Below are positions 46,883 through 55,647 of a DNA stretch of 64,000 nt, in pieces. The DNA is taken from the NCBI RefSeq assembly GCF_000472925.1, contig NZ_AXAS01000044.1:21281-85280 (forward strand). Direction: 5' to 3'. Under the pieces are notes generated by a model that saw nothing but the letters and a program-made list of their open reading frames with translations, was not told the origin of the DNA and did no database searches. The translations under genes were made by a program, and so were the position numbers. The number at the start of each line of letters is the position of its first letter. Within the stretch, counting starts at the first letter, position 1. The stretch comes from Bradyrhizobium sp. Ec3.3 (GTDB lineage Bacteria; Pseudomonadota; Alphaproteobacteria; Rhizobiales; Xanthobacteraceae).

Positions 46883-47581
46883 CTAAATGGTCGTGGTCTT
46901 CAACGCCTCCAGTACTGCGGCTGAGCTTGCGACCCAGCCGAAGATTCCGCCCTGGGCCTTGATCATCTTCAGGCCCATCTCGTGGAACTCGGGGAAGTAG
47001 GATGCGCAGCCGTCCGAGATGACGACGCAGCGATAGCCGCGGTCATTGGCCTCGCGCACGGTGGTGTTGACGCAGACCTCCGTCGTGACGCCGCACACCA
47101 GAAGATTCTCGATGCCGTATTTCTCGAGCACGTCGCTGAGCTCGGTCGCGTAGAACGCGCCCTTGCCAGGCTTGTCGATCACGACCTCGCTGTCGAGCGG
47201 ATAGAGCTCGGGGATGATGTCGTGGCCGGCCTCGCCGCGGATCAGGATGCGCCCCATCGGACCGGGATCGCCGATGCGCAAGGACGGCGCGCCGCGCTCG
47301 ACCTTCGCAGGCGGCGCGTCAGAGAGATCGGGCAGATGGCCTTCACGCGTGTGGATGACCAGCATACCGCTATCGCGCGCGGCCTTGAGCACGGCGCCGA
47401 TCGGCTTCACTGCCCGGGCGAGCTGGCTGACGTCGTTGCCGAGCGTCTCGCCGAAGCCGCCAGGCTCCATGAAGTCGCGCTGCATGTCGATGATGAGAAG
47501 TGCAGTGGTCGACCAGTCGAGCTTGATCGGCTCGGGCTCGGCGACGATGACGCCAAGTGTCGACTTCGCTGAGTTCAACAT
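46883..47581 (-). CDS. isochorismatase-like cysteine amidohydrolase (RutB/biuret hydrolase type)
   Basis: A 232-residue enzyme. The catalytic triad is visible: Asp32 in LLIIDMQRDF, Lys137 in VVIDKPGKGAFY and Cys170 in VCGVTTEVCVNTT. This subgroup cleaves C-N bonds in biuret, ureidoacrylate, N-carbamoyl compounds and nicotinamide. The start MLNSAKS follows GAGGGG; an upstream ATG without an RBS is less likely. It is the first gene of an operon with the NCS2 permease, behind a perfect sigma-54 promoter, which fits induction under nitrogen limitation. The exact substrate is open. Confidence 0.9.
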   Translation of the reverse strand: MLNSAKSTLGVIVAEPEPIKLDWSTTALLIIDMQRDFMEPGGFGETLGNDVSQLARAVKPIGAVLKAARDSGMLVIHTREGHLPDLSDAPPAKVERGAPSLRIGDPGPMGRILIRGEAGHDIIPELYPLDSEVVIDKPGKGAFYATELSDVLEKYGIENLLVCGVTTEVCVNTTVREANDRGYRCVVISDGCASYFPEFHEMGLKMIKAQGGIFGWVASSAAVLEALKTTTI

Positions 47582-47618
47582 GCACGCCCCTCGCGAGAAC
47601 TCCCGTTGCCAGCAGTTC

Positions 47619-47634
47619 TGCAAGCGCCGTGCCA
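47619..47634 (-). promoter_or_regulatory. sigma-54 (-24/-12) promoter of the amidohydrolase-NCS2 operon
   Basis: Minus strand reads TGGCACGGCGCTTGCA, an exact match to TGGCACG-N4-TTGCA. The start of transcription would lie near 47607, about 26 nt before the ATG. Upstream, an imperfect inverted repeat TGCGC-N5-GCGCG at 47678-47692 could be an NtrC-type enhancer site. Confidence 0.85.
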
Positions 47635-47645
47635 TTGTGTACAAT
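47634..47645. promoter_or_regulatory. palindrome ATTGTGTACAAT abutting the sigma-54 promoter
   Basis: Five-base arms ATTGT and ACAAT around GT, in the form of GntR (FadR-type) operators. Its last base is the first base of the -24 box, so a bound protein would block the promoter. Confidence 0.45.
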
Positions 47646-47787
47646 AGCGATGCGGCGGGGTGGACGCAGGATTTCGTTGCGCTTTCAGCGCGTTATGCCG
47701 GAAGCCGACGCCTGCTCAATCCCTGTGCGACGGCTTCGCGACGGGCATCTGCTCAAAGGATGAGCGGCAGGGAAGCTCTCTCCACGC

Positions 47788-47820
47788 CGTCATTCCGGGG
47801 CGACGCGAAGCGGAATGACG
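47788..47820. repeat. hairpin repeat upstream of the amidohydrolase operon
   Basis: CGTCATTCCG and CGGAATGACG form a perfect 10-bp stem around a 13-base GC-rich loop. Similar CGTCATT-N-AATGACG ends flank the repeat at 52458. It lies 17 bp beyond the stop of the minus-strand hot-dog gene and may terminate that transcript. Confidence 0.6.
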
Positions 47821-47837
47821 AGCGGAGGGGATGGCGC

Positions 47838-48791
47838 CTACCGCGCGCTCCCATACAATTTCCGGTACTCCTCCTCATACGGCGCGTACGAATCCTTGAT
47901 CGTCGCCATGTTGAGCAGCATGGTCGCGACCATCTCGTTGGCCTTGTCGAACACGCGCGTCTTCACCCAGGCGCTTTCGGTGCGGCGGCTGCCGGAGAGC
48001 GCGACCACTTCGCGCTCGACCTCGTAGTCCTCGTCGACGAAGAGCGGACCCTCGATCAGACGGATCTCCTGATCTGCGAACAGGCCGACGGCCGGGCCCC
48101 TCGATGGGAGCGGGTCGTCCTTGGCGCGGTACTGGAACAGCACGCTGAGCATCTCCATCGGGATGATGGCTTTCCGCCAGGGATTCTCTCCGCTCGAATA
48201 GAACGGCGAATTCTCGGTGATGACTGCGAGCTTCTGCCGCAGCGAGAACGGATAGAGGTCGCCCATGTTCTGGTCGAGGCCCATGCGCACGGTCTGACGC
48301 TTGCTGGTCTGCGCCACCTTCACGTCGCGCAGGATGACGGGATCGGCGAGCGGCTTGAGCTCAGTGAGGCGCGCCTCGAGCGCGGTGGCAACCGGCGGAT
48401 CGCCGATGGAGGCCGAGCCGCGCAGCACTTCCGTGCCGTCGCGCTTGACCATCTGGATCTGGCACTGGCTCGTACCGGGGAGCGGCTTCGACAGGATCGC
48501 CTGCACCTCCTCGCCTTCGAAGCAGGCGTTGCGGTAATGTGCGGAGAGGCACCCCGTTTCGAACCAGGCCCGTCCCCACAGCCGCGCGCCGAGCGGGGCA
48601 AACTGGCTGAAATGCGTCGGCCCCTCGATGGTGCCGCCCTTGAAGCCGAGCTTTTGCGCGGTCGCGTCATCGTGGATGGACGCGTGCGCATCATAGACCT
48701 GCGCCTGCAACATCTGGCGCGGCTGGCGCCATGGTCCGATCAGGGCGCTGTCGGTTTCAGTGATGTCGGTGTCGAACGCTTGTGCCGTCAT
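47838..48791 (-). CDS. MaoC-like/hot-dog fold protein of unknown substrate
   Basis: A 317-residue protein. LGFKGGTIEGPTHFSQFAPLG near residues 48-68 resembles the hydratase strand-helix of MaoC-type hot-dog proteins, and the length allows two hot-dog domains. FALLFADQEIR-like region: GLFADQEIRLIEGPLFVDED lies in the C-terminal half. I do not recognise a precise family. The start MTAQAFDTD has AAGGGAGG five bases upstream. It is divergent from the indolepyruvate oxidoreductase gene (165 bp), suggesting a role in an acyl-CoA pathway (inference). Confidence 0.7.
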   Translation of the reverse strand: MTAQAFDTDITETDSALIGPWRQPRQMLQAQVYDAHASIHDDATAQKLGFKGGTIEGPTHFSQFAPLGARLWGRAWFETGCLSAHYRNACFEGEEVQAILSKPLPGTSQCQIQMVKRDGTEVLRGSASIGDPPVATALEARLTELKPLADPVILRDVKVAQTSKRQTVRMGLDQNMGDLYPFSLRQKLAVITENSPFYSSGENPWRKAIIPMEMLSVLFQYRAKDDPLPSRGPAVGLFADQEIRLIEGPLFVDEDYEVEREVVALSGSRRTESAWVKTRVFDKANEMVATMLLNMATIKDSYAPYEEEYRKLYGSAR

Positions 48792-48956
48792 GGTGGCCTC
48801 CCTTGCAGCCATGACTAGCAGGAGCGACACGGATGCGGCCAGCGATATTGACTTCGCCGGCGCATGCCCTTGACTGCAACAATCCGCTTCGCAAAGCCGC
48901 AAATCCCCTCACGCGGTCTAATTCCCCCAGCCGGAACAATAATAAGGAAGAACGAG

Positions 48957-51900
48957 ATGACGCTGATGCAGGTCGAGCTGGGGGACAAATACCGGCTCGA
49001 ATCGAAGCGGATCTACCTGTCCGGCACGCAGGCCCTGGTCCGTCTTCCCATGTTGCAGCGCGAACGCGACCGGCTGGCGGGCCTCAACACCGGCGGTTTC
49101 ATCTCGGGCTATCGCGGCTCACCGCTCGGCATGTACGACCACGCGCTGTGGCGCGCGAAATCGCACCTCGCAAAGCACGACATCGCCTTCGTCCCCGGCC
49201 TGAACGAGGATCTGGCGGCGACCGCGGTGTGGGGCAGCCAGCAGGTCGGGCTGTTCCCGGGCGCCAAGGTCGATGGCGTGTTCGGCATCTGGTACGGCAA
49301 GGGCCCCGGCGTCGACCGCTCGGTCGATGCGCTGAAGCATGCGAACTCGGCCGGCACCTCGCGCCATGGCGGCGTGCTAGCGCTCGCCGGCGACGACCAC
49401 GGCTGCCAGTCCTCGACACTGGCGCATCAGAGCGAGCAGGTGTTTGCCGCGGCACTGATCCCCGTGATCAATCCCGCGACCTTGCAGGACTATCTCGACC
49501 TCGGTCTCTACGGGTTTGCACTGTCGCGCTTCTCAGGCTGCTGGGTCGGCTTCAAGGCGATCGGCGAGACCGTGGAGAGCTCGGCCTCCATCTACAGCGA
49601 TCCCGCCCGCATCCAGATCAAGCTGCCCGACGATTTCGAGATGCCGCCCGACGGCCTCAACATCCGCTGGCCCGATCCGCCGCTGGAAGCGGAAAAGCGC
49701 CTGTTCGGCCCCAAGATGGAGGCAGTGAAGGCATTCGCCCGCGCCAACCAGCTCGATCGTATCGTGCTGGATTCAAAGCCCGCGCGGCTCGGCATTCTCG
49801 CCACCGGCAAGGCCTATCTCGACCTGCGGCAGGCGCTCGCCGACTTGGGCATTACCGACAAGGACGCGCAGGATCTGGGCTTGCGCATCTACAAGGTCGC
49901 GATGACCTGGCCGCTGGAGGAAAGCGGCGCGCGCCGCTTCGCCGAAGGTCTTCAGGACGTGCTCGTCGTCGAGGAGAAGCGCGGCTTCATCGAGGACCAG
50001 TTGATGCGCATCCTCTACAACGTCGATGCGTCAAGGCGCCCGACCATCGCAGGCAAGCGCAACGAGAGCGGCGCGCCGCTGCTGCCGAGCGAAGGTGAGC
50101 TGACGCCGACCATGGTTGCCTCCGCGCTGCTCGCGCGGCTGCGCCGCCTCGGCCATCAAAGCCCCCTGCTCGAGCAGCGGCTGGCGCGGCTCGAAGCTTT
50201 CGACAATCCCGTCACCGCCAACGCGTCGATCAAGCTTTCGCGCACACCGTTCTTCTGCTCGGGCTGCCCGCACAACTCTTCGACGCGTGTGCCCGAGGGC
50301 AGCCGCGCCATGGCAGGCATCGGCTGCCACGGCATGGCCTTGGGCATGCCGAGCCGGCGCACCGACCTGATCTCGCATATGGGCGCCGAGGGCGTGAACT
50401 GGATCGGGCAATCGCCCTTCACCACCGAGCAGCACATCTTCCAGAATCTCGGTGACGGCACCTACACGCATTCGGGGCTGCTTGCGCTGCGCGCTGCTTC
50501 CGCTGCCGGCATCAACATCACCTACAAGATCCTCTACAACGATGCGGTGGCGATGACCGGCGGCCAGCCCGCCGAGGGCAGCTTCAACGTCGCGCAGATC
50601 GCGCACCAGGTCTGGGCGGAGGGCGTCAAGCGGCTTGCGATCGTCTCGGATGATCCAACAAAATACCCTGCGGGCAATTACTTCCCGCAAGGCGCGAGCG
50701 TCCATCACCGCCGCGAGCTCGACCAGGTGCAGCGCGAACTGCGCGACATCAAGGGCCTCACAGTCATCATCTACGACCAGACCTGCGCCGCTGAAAAGCG
50801 TCGCCGCCGCAAACGCGGGCTCTATCCCGATCCGCAAAAGCGCGCCTTCATCAACGAGCTCGTCTGCGAAGGCTGTGGCGACTGCTCGCAGGCCTCCAAC
50901 TGCGTCTCGGTGCAGCCGCTGGAGACCGAGTTCGGCCGCAAGCGGCAGATCGACCAGTCGAACTGCAACAAGGACTATTCCTGCGTCGAGGGCTTTTGCC
51001 CGAGTTTCGTCACCGTGCACGGTGGCACGCTGAAGCGGATCAAGACCTCGGCGGTGGATTCCGGACAGTTGTTCGCCGATCTGCCGCGGCCGCCCGCGCG
51101 CGAGCTGCACGGGCCCTACAACATCCTCGTCACCGGCATCGGCGGCACCGGCGTCATCACCATCGGCGCGCTGCTCGGCATGGCCGCCCATGTCGACGGC
51201 AAGGGCTGCTCCGCACTCGACTTCACCGGCCTGTCGCAGAAGAATGGCGCGGTGATGAGCCACGTCCGCATCGCACCGAGGCCGGAGGACATCTCTGCGG
51301 TACGCATCACCACCGGCGGGGCCGACGTCATCCTCGGCTGCGACATGATCGTCTCGGCCGGTCACACTGCGCTGAGCCGCGCCGAGCGCGGCGCGACCAA
51401 GGCGTTCATCAACGCCGACCTGCAACCGACCGCGAGCTTCGTGCAAAATCCCGATCTCGATTTCGAGATGGGAGCGATGCAGACCGTGCTGCGCGATGCC
51501 GTCGGCGACAAGAACCTCGACATCGTCGATGCCACCGGCATTGCCGCCGCTCTGATGGGCGATTCCATCGCGACCAATTCCTTCATGCTCGGCTTCGCCT
51601 TCCAGAAGGGCGCCATTCCGCTGTCGCTGGAGGCGCTGCTGCGCGCCATTGAGATCAACGGCGCCGCGGTCGAGATGAACAAGCTCGCCTTCACCTGGGG
51701 GCGCCTGGCCGCGCACGACATCGCGCGGGTGCGCAGCGTGCTCCAGTTCAAGAGCCGGGCGTCCGCGCCGGCCAAGTCGCTCGACGACATCATCGCGACG
51801 CGCGCGGAGTTTTTGGCCAATTATCAGGACAAGGCCTATGCGGACCGCTATGTCGCCGCCGTCGCCAAGGTGCGCAAGGCGGAGACGGCCGCCGCACACG

Positions 51901-52433
51901 CTTCCACCGAACTGGCCGAGGCAGTGGCGAAGAACCTGTTCAAGCTGATGGCCTACAAGGACGAGTACGAGGTTGCGCGGCTCTACACCGATGGCAGGTT
52001 CGCCAAAAAGGTCGCTGAAAAATTCGACGGCGACTTCACGCTCAAATTCCACCTAGCGCCACCGATCTTCGCGCGCCGCGACAAGGTGACCGGGCATTTG
52101 CAGAAGCGGGAATATGGCGGCTGGACGATCCACGCCTTCCGCGTGCTGGCCAAGCTGAAGTTTTTGCGCGGCACCGCGTTCGACCCGTTCGGCCGCACCG
52201 CGGAGCGCAAGACGGAGCGGAAGCTTGTCGAGGACTATCTTGCGATGGTCGACCAGCGGTTCGTGGAGTTGACGGCGGAACAGATTCCCCCGCTGGCGCG
52301 GCTTGCACGCGTGCCGGAGACCATCCGCGGCTTCGGGCATTTGAAGGAAGGAAATATCAAGCAGGCGGAAGCCGAGAAGGCTCGGCTGGAAGCCGAGTTG
52401 GAGAATAGCCGCTTCGCGGCTGCTGCAGAGTAG
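48957..52433 (+). CDS. indolepyruvate ferredoxin oxidoreductase, fused alpha-beta form
   Basis: A 1158-residue thiamine-diphosphate and iron-sulfur enzyme that in its family turns aryl-pyruvates from aromatic amino acids into aryl-acetyl-CoA, reducing ferredoxin. The N-terminal pyrimidine-binding part starts LSGTQALVRLPMLQRERDR. The ThDP domain has CSGCPHNSSTRVPEGSRAMA and GDGTYTHSGLLAL. The ferredoxin-like cluster site is C637-E-G-C640-G-D-C643 with C649, followed by NKDYSCVEGFCPSF. The last 450 residues are the gamma-type domain (ILVTGIGGTGVITIGALLGM). Fusion and length are usual for proteobacterial IorAB homologues. The start MTLMQVELGDKY follows AAGGAAG. Confidence 0.93.
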   Translation: MTLMQVELGDKYRLESKRIYLSGTQALVRLPMLQRERDRLAGLNTGGFISGYRGSPLGMYDHALWRAKSHLAKHDIAFVPGLNEDLAATAVWGSQQVGLFPGAKVDGVFGIWYGKGPGVDRSVDALKHANSAGTSRHGGVLALAGDDHGCQSSTLAHQSEQVFAAALIPVINPATLQDYLDLGLYGFALSRFSGCWVGFKAIGETVESSASIYSDPARIQIKLPDDFEMPPDGLNIRWPDPPLEAEKRLFGPKMEAVKAFARANQLDRIVLDSKPARLGILATGKAYLDLRQALADLGITDKDAQDLGLRIYKVAMTWPLEESGARRFAEGLQDVLVVEEKRGFIEDQLMRILYNVDASRRPTIAGKRNESGAPLLPSEGELTPTMVASALLARLRRLGHQSPLLEQRLARLEAFDNPVTANASIKLSRTPFFCSGCPHNSSTRVPEGSRAMAGIGCHGMALGMPSRRTDLISHMGAEGVNWIGQSPFTTEQHIFQNLGDGTYTHSGLLALRAASAAGINITYKILYNDAVAMTGGQPAEGSFNVAQIAHQVWAEGVKRLAIVSDDPTKYPAGNYFPQGASVHHRRELDQVQRELRDIKGLTVIIYDQTCAAEKRRRRKRGLYPDPQKRAFINELVCEGCGDCSQASNCVSVQPLETEFGRKRQIDQSNCNKDYSCVEGFCPSFVTVHGGTLKRIKTSAVDSGQLFADLPRPPARELHGPYNILVTGIGGTGVITIGALLGMAAHVDGKGCSALDFTGLSQKNGAVMSHVRIAPRPEDISAVRITTGGADVILGCDMIVSAGHTALSRAERGATKAFINADLQPTASFVQNPDLDFEMGAMQTVLRDAVGDKNLDIVDATGIAAALMGDSIATNSFMLGFAFQKGAIPLSLEALLRAIEINGAAVEMNKLAFTWGRLAAHDIARVRSVLQFKSRASAPAKSLDDIIATRAEFLANYQDKAYADRYVAAVAKVRKAETAAAHASTELAEAVAKNLFKLMAYKDEYEVARLYTDGRFAKKVAEKFDGDFTLKFHLAPPIFARRDKVTGHLQKREYGGWTIHAFRVLAKLKFLRGTAFDPFGRTAERKTERKLVEDYLAMVDQRFVELTAEQIPPLARLARVPETIRGFGHLKEGNIKQAEAEKARLEAELENSRFAAAAE

Positions 52434-52457
52434 AGTTAGGCGAAAGCTGATTTCACG

Positions 52458-52543
52458 CGTCATTGCGAGGAGCGAAGCGACGAAGCAATCCAGACTGCCT
52501 CCGCGGAAAAATTCTGGATTGCTCCGCTGCGCTCGCAATGACG
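52458..52543. repeat. long inverted repeat with CGTCATTGCGAGG ends
   Basis: CGTCATTGCGAGGAGCGAAG at the left and GCGCTCGCAATGACG at the right face each other; the inner arms AGCAATCCAGA and TCTGGATTGCT also pair. The whole 86 bp could fold into one cruciform. It is a common type of intergenic repeat in alphaproteobacteria. Confidence 0.75.
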
Positions 52544-52575
52544 AGATTGAGGAACGGGCGAGCCACGCTCTCAAC

Positions 52576-52679
52576 TGTCATCGCCCGGCTTGACCGGGCG
52601 ATCCAGTACGCCGCGGCAGTTGTAATGAATCTCGCCGCCTCTGGAATACTGGATGCCCCGCCTTCGCGGGGCATGACGG
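52576..52679. repeat. composite palindromic repeat, copy 2
   Basis: GATCCAGTACGCCGCG and GCCTCTGGAATACTGGAT, each flanked by a GC-rich hairpin (TCGCCCGG/CCGGGCGA and GCCCCGC/GCGGGGC). This is the partner of 2917-3039. It lies between the converging ends of the oxidoreductase genes. Confidence 0.7.
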
Positions 52680-52691
52680 AGGAGAGTAGGG

Positions 52692-54416
52692 CTAGGCCGA
52701 CGCCGTTGCAGCATTCGGCGCAACCGATGCACCCTCCGCAAGATGCCGCCCGGCAATATACCCAAACGTCAGCGCGGGTCCCAGCGTAATCCCTGGTCCC
52801 GGATAGTTGCCGTTCATGATCGAGCCCATGTCGTTGCCGCAGGTGTAGAGGCCGGCGATCGGGGTGCCGTCCTCGCGCAGCACGCGGGCGTGGGCGTCGA
52901 CCTTCATGCCGATGGCGGTGCCGAGATCGGCGGGATGGATGCGAAGTGCGAAGAACGGCGCGCGTGTGATCGGCGCGACGCACGGGTTGGGCTTGTGGCT
53001 GATATCGCCGAGATGGCGCTGGTAGGTGGTACTACCGCGGCCGAACTCGGGATCACGGCCCTCGCGCGCATGGGCGTTGTAATTGGCGATGGTCGCGGCG
53101 AGCGAGGATGGCGCGATGCCGATCCGCTCAGCGAGACGCGCGATGCTTTCGGCCGCGATCAGCTCGCCGCTCCTGACGTAGCGGCCGTAATTCCAGGTGA
53201 ACGGCTTGATGCGGCCGAGGCCATAGGTCCACAGGAAGTTGCGGTCGCAGATCAGATAGAAGGGCCGATCAGGCTCGCCATTGCCGTCGCGGAGCATGCC
53301 GAGCACGAACTCGTGGTACGACAGCGCCTCGTTGACGAAGCGCCGGCCCGCCGCGTTGACGGCGATCACGCCCGGCTTGGCGCGGTCGGTGACCGTGTGC
53401 GGAAAGACGCCGCGGCTGCCGTCGGCGCGGCGGAACAGCGAGACCGGCACCCAATAGGCCGGACTCGTCGCCTCCGTGTTCAGCGCGGCTCCGCCAGCGA
53501 TCGCAAGCTTGAGCCCATCGCCGGTACCGGCCGGCGTGGTCGCCGAGACATATCCTGCGGCAGTCGGAAAGAAGCGCTTGCGCAAGGGCGCATCGTGCGA
53601 GAAGCCGCCGGTCGCAAGCACCACGCCGCGGCGCGCCGAGATCGCGCGGCCGCGTGAGCCATGACGGAGGGTCACGCCGCTGACACGGCCACGCTCGGCG
53701 ACGAGGTCCTCGACATCCGCGCTGAAGAGGATTTCGACCTGCCGCGCCAGCAGCGAGGCGTAGAGCCGCGCCGCGAGCGCGTTGCCGAGATGCAGCGTGG
53801 TGCCGCGCGGGCTGCGAAGCCGCTGCAGCGCATATTGCGAGATCAGCCGGAGCGAACGCAGCGTCGAGCCGAACGACTTTCCAATCTTGCGCAAATGCGG
53901 AATGTCGAGCCGGTTGACCATCATCCCGCCGAGCAGCGTGAATTCCGGCAGCGGCGGCCGCAGCCGGGCGAAAGCGGCGCCCAGCCTGGTGCCGTCGAAT
54001 GCGACCGGCTCCAGCACGCGCCCGCCCGCGGTGGCGCCCAGCCGCTCCGGATAGTAGTCGGGATAGGCTTTCACCGGCTGAAGGCGCACCTCGGTGTTCG
54101 TTTCGAGATAGGTGATCGCCTCCGGCCCGCGGGCGAGGAACGCCGCGCGCAGGCCCGCATTGGCGGGCTCGGACACGGTGTTCGCGAGGTACTGGACGGC
54201 ATCGGTGACACTGTCGGAGAGCCCTGCCTCTTTCATCTTGCCGTTGGCAGGAATCCAGACCATGCCTCCTGACCACGCCGTGGTGCCGCCGATGAACGCG
54301 GTCTTCTCGATCACCAGCACGCGCAGCCCTTCGGCGGCAGCAACGGCAGCCGCCGTCATGCCACCGGCGCCGGCACCGATCACAATGACGTCGTAGGTCT
54401 CGTGCGCCGGCATCAT
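52692..54416 (-). CDS. FAD-binding dehydrogenase of the 3-ketosteroid dehydrogenase/fumarate reductase flavoprotein family
   Basis: A 574-residue flavoprotein. FAD binding is at VIVIGAGAGGMTAAAVAAAE near the N-terminus, with the cap entry FIGGTTAWSGGMVWIP, typical of the KstD-like group. The C-terminal FAD part is GLYTCGNDMGSIMNGNYPGPG. The family dehydrogenates or reduces carbon-carbon bonds next to carbonyls. Two adjacent ATGs (54416 and 54413) both have weak RBS. There are no steroid genes nearby, so the substrate is not assigned. Confidence 0.88.
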   Translation of the reverse strand: MMPAHETYDVIVIGAGAGGMTAAAVAAAEGLRVLVIEKTAFIGGTTAWSGGMVWIPANGKMKEAGLSDSVTDAVQYLANTVSEPANAGLRAAFLARGPEAITYLETNTEVRLQPVKAYPDYYPERLGATAGGRVLEPVAFDGTRLGAAFARLRPPLPEFTLLGGMMVNRLDIPHLRKIGKSFGSTLRSLRLISQYALQRLRSPRGTTLHLGNALAARLYASLLARQVEILFSADVEDLVAERGRVSGVTLRHGSRGRAISARRGVVLATGGFSHDAPLRKRFFPTAAGYVSATTPAGTGDGLKLAIAGGAALNTEATSPAYWVPVSLFRRADGSRGVFPHTVTDRAKPGVIAVNAAGRRFVNEALSYHEFVLGMLRDGNGEPDRPFYLICDRNFLWTYGLGRIKPFTWNYGRYVRSGELIAAESIARLAERIGIAPSSLAATIANYNAHAREGRDPEFGRGSTTYQRHLGDISHKPNPCVAPITRAPFFALRIHPADLGTAIGMKVDAHARVLREDGTPIAGLYTCGNDMGSIMNGNYPGPGITLGPALTFGYIAGRHLAEGASVAPNAATASA

Positions 54417-54500
54417 GCGGCGGAATTTCCCGGGCAAAGCATGAGATCGTCATACCTCGCCCCGGCCACCGGCGCGCTCTATTTTTTGCACATGATCTTT

Positions 54501-54554
54501 CCGGAAAACCGCTTCGCACTTTGCGCTAACGCGGCCCTCCGGGTCCGGATCATG
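54501..54554. repeat. dispersed GC-rich repeat, short copy overlapping the protease stop
   Basis: 54503-54554 matches 12400-12451 at roughly 47 of 52 bases, including AACGCGGCCCTCCGGGTCCG. The preceding ATGATCTTTCCGG pairs with CCGGATCAT at the end, so the element can fold. It overlaps the last codon of the Deg-like protease gene. Confidence 0.75.
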
Positions 54555-55575
54555 TACCCCGGGCTGGCTTGCGCTCGACGGGATCAATGTCGATGGCTCG
54601 CAGGCGGCCGAGGCGCAGCACGTCCATGGCGAGCCGCCGGCCGATCCGGTCGCGGTCGAGCACGCGGATCAGATCGTCGACGCCGTTGATCTCGACGCCA
54701 TCGAGCCTGATCACGACGTCGCCGGGGAGCAGCCCCGCCTTCCCCGCCGGCCCGTCCGGCTCGATCTGGGCCAGCAGCGCACCCATCTTGTTCTCGACGC
54801 CGGCGAGCACCGCATGGCGCCGCGGGATCGGCGCGGTCTGGCCGGCGACGCCGATATAGGCGCGGCGGACATAGCCGTGGCGGATGATCTCCGACAGCAC
54901 GAATTGCGCTGTGTTGCTCGCAACCGCAAAACAGATGCCTTGCGCGCCGCTGATGATCGCGGTGTTGATGCCGATCACCTCGGAATTCGACGACACCAGC
55001 GGCCCGCCGGAATTGCCGGCGTTGAGCGCAGCGTCGGTCTGGATCACGTCCTCGATGGTCCGGCCACTCACCGAGCGGATCGAGCGTCCGAGCGCCGAGA
55101 CCACGCCGGCGGTGACGGTGGACTCGAAGCCCAGGGGATTACCAATCGCGATCACGAGCTGGCCGCGCCGCAAGCCTTTGGAGTTGCCGAGCGAGGCGTA
55201 ACGGAGGTCGCGGACGCCGTTGGCGCGGAGCAGCGCCAGATCAGTGTCCGGATCGACGCCGAGCACCCGGGCGTCGCCGACGTTCCCTTCGATATCCCGC
55301 AGCCGGATCTCCTTGGACGCGCCGACGACGTGGCTGTTGGTGAGCACCAGTCCATCCGGCGAGATGACGATGCCGGAGCCGAGCCCGCCGCGCTCGCGGC
55401 CGTTCGGCACCTTTGGTCCGGTCTCGACGCGCACCACGGCCGGCCCGACGCGCTCCGTCACGCCGATCACGGCGTTGGAATAGGCGTCAAGCAGGTGCTG
55501 GTCGTCGACAGGGGTGGACGGGACGGGTCGCGGTGACAAGCCGCCACCGCTGAGATCTGAGGTAAAATCTAACAT
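54550..55575 (-). CDS. trypsin-like serine protease with PDZ domain (Deg/HtrA family), no signal peptide
   Basis: A 341-residue protease. The triad is His82 (NSHVV), Asp112 (DTDLALL) and Ser189 (AGNSGGP). One PDZ domain follows at about residues 235-325 (QIEPDGPAGKAGLLPGDVVI). Periplasmic HtrA proteins have a signal peptide and usually two PDZ domains; this one starts MLDFTSDLSGGGLSPRP with no leader, so it probably acts in the cytoplasm. AAGGAA seven bases upstream supports the start. Its stop lies in a dispersed repeat. Confidence 0.9.
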   Translation of the reverse strand: MLDFTSDLSGGGLSPRPVPSTPVDDQHLLDAYSNAVIGVTERVGPAVVRVETGPKVPNGRERGGLGSGIVISPDGLVLTNSHVVGASKEIRLRDIEGNVGDARVLGVDPDTDLALLRANGVRDLRYASLGNSKGLRRGQLVIAIGNPLGFESTVTAGVVSALGRSIRSVSGRTIEDVIQTDAALNAGNSGGPLVSSNSEVIGINTAIISGAQGICFAVASNTAQFVLSEIIRHGYVRRAYIGVAGQTAPIPRRHAVLAGVENKMGALLAQIEPDGPAGKAGLLPGDVVIRLDGVEINGVDDLIRVLDRDRIGRRLAMDVLRLGRLRAIDIDPVERKPARGT

Positions 55576-55647
55576 GGCGAATTTCCTTCGCGCGTCAGAT
55601 GGTTACCTCAGACTTATAATGCAAGCAGGCCGCTCTTCACGAACTGC

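Noticed and set aside
48792..48956. sigma-54-like TGGTGGCCTCCCTTGC in the divergent region
   Set aside because: Spacing between the GG and GC doublets is wrong by one base.
50031..52052. 673-codon minus-strand frame
   Set aside because: Antisense shadow of the indolepyruvate oxidoreductase with no recognisable domain.
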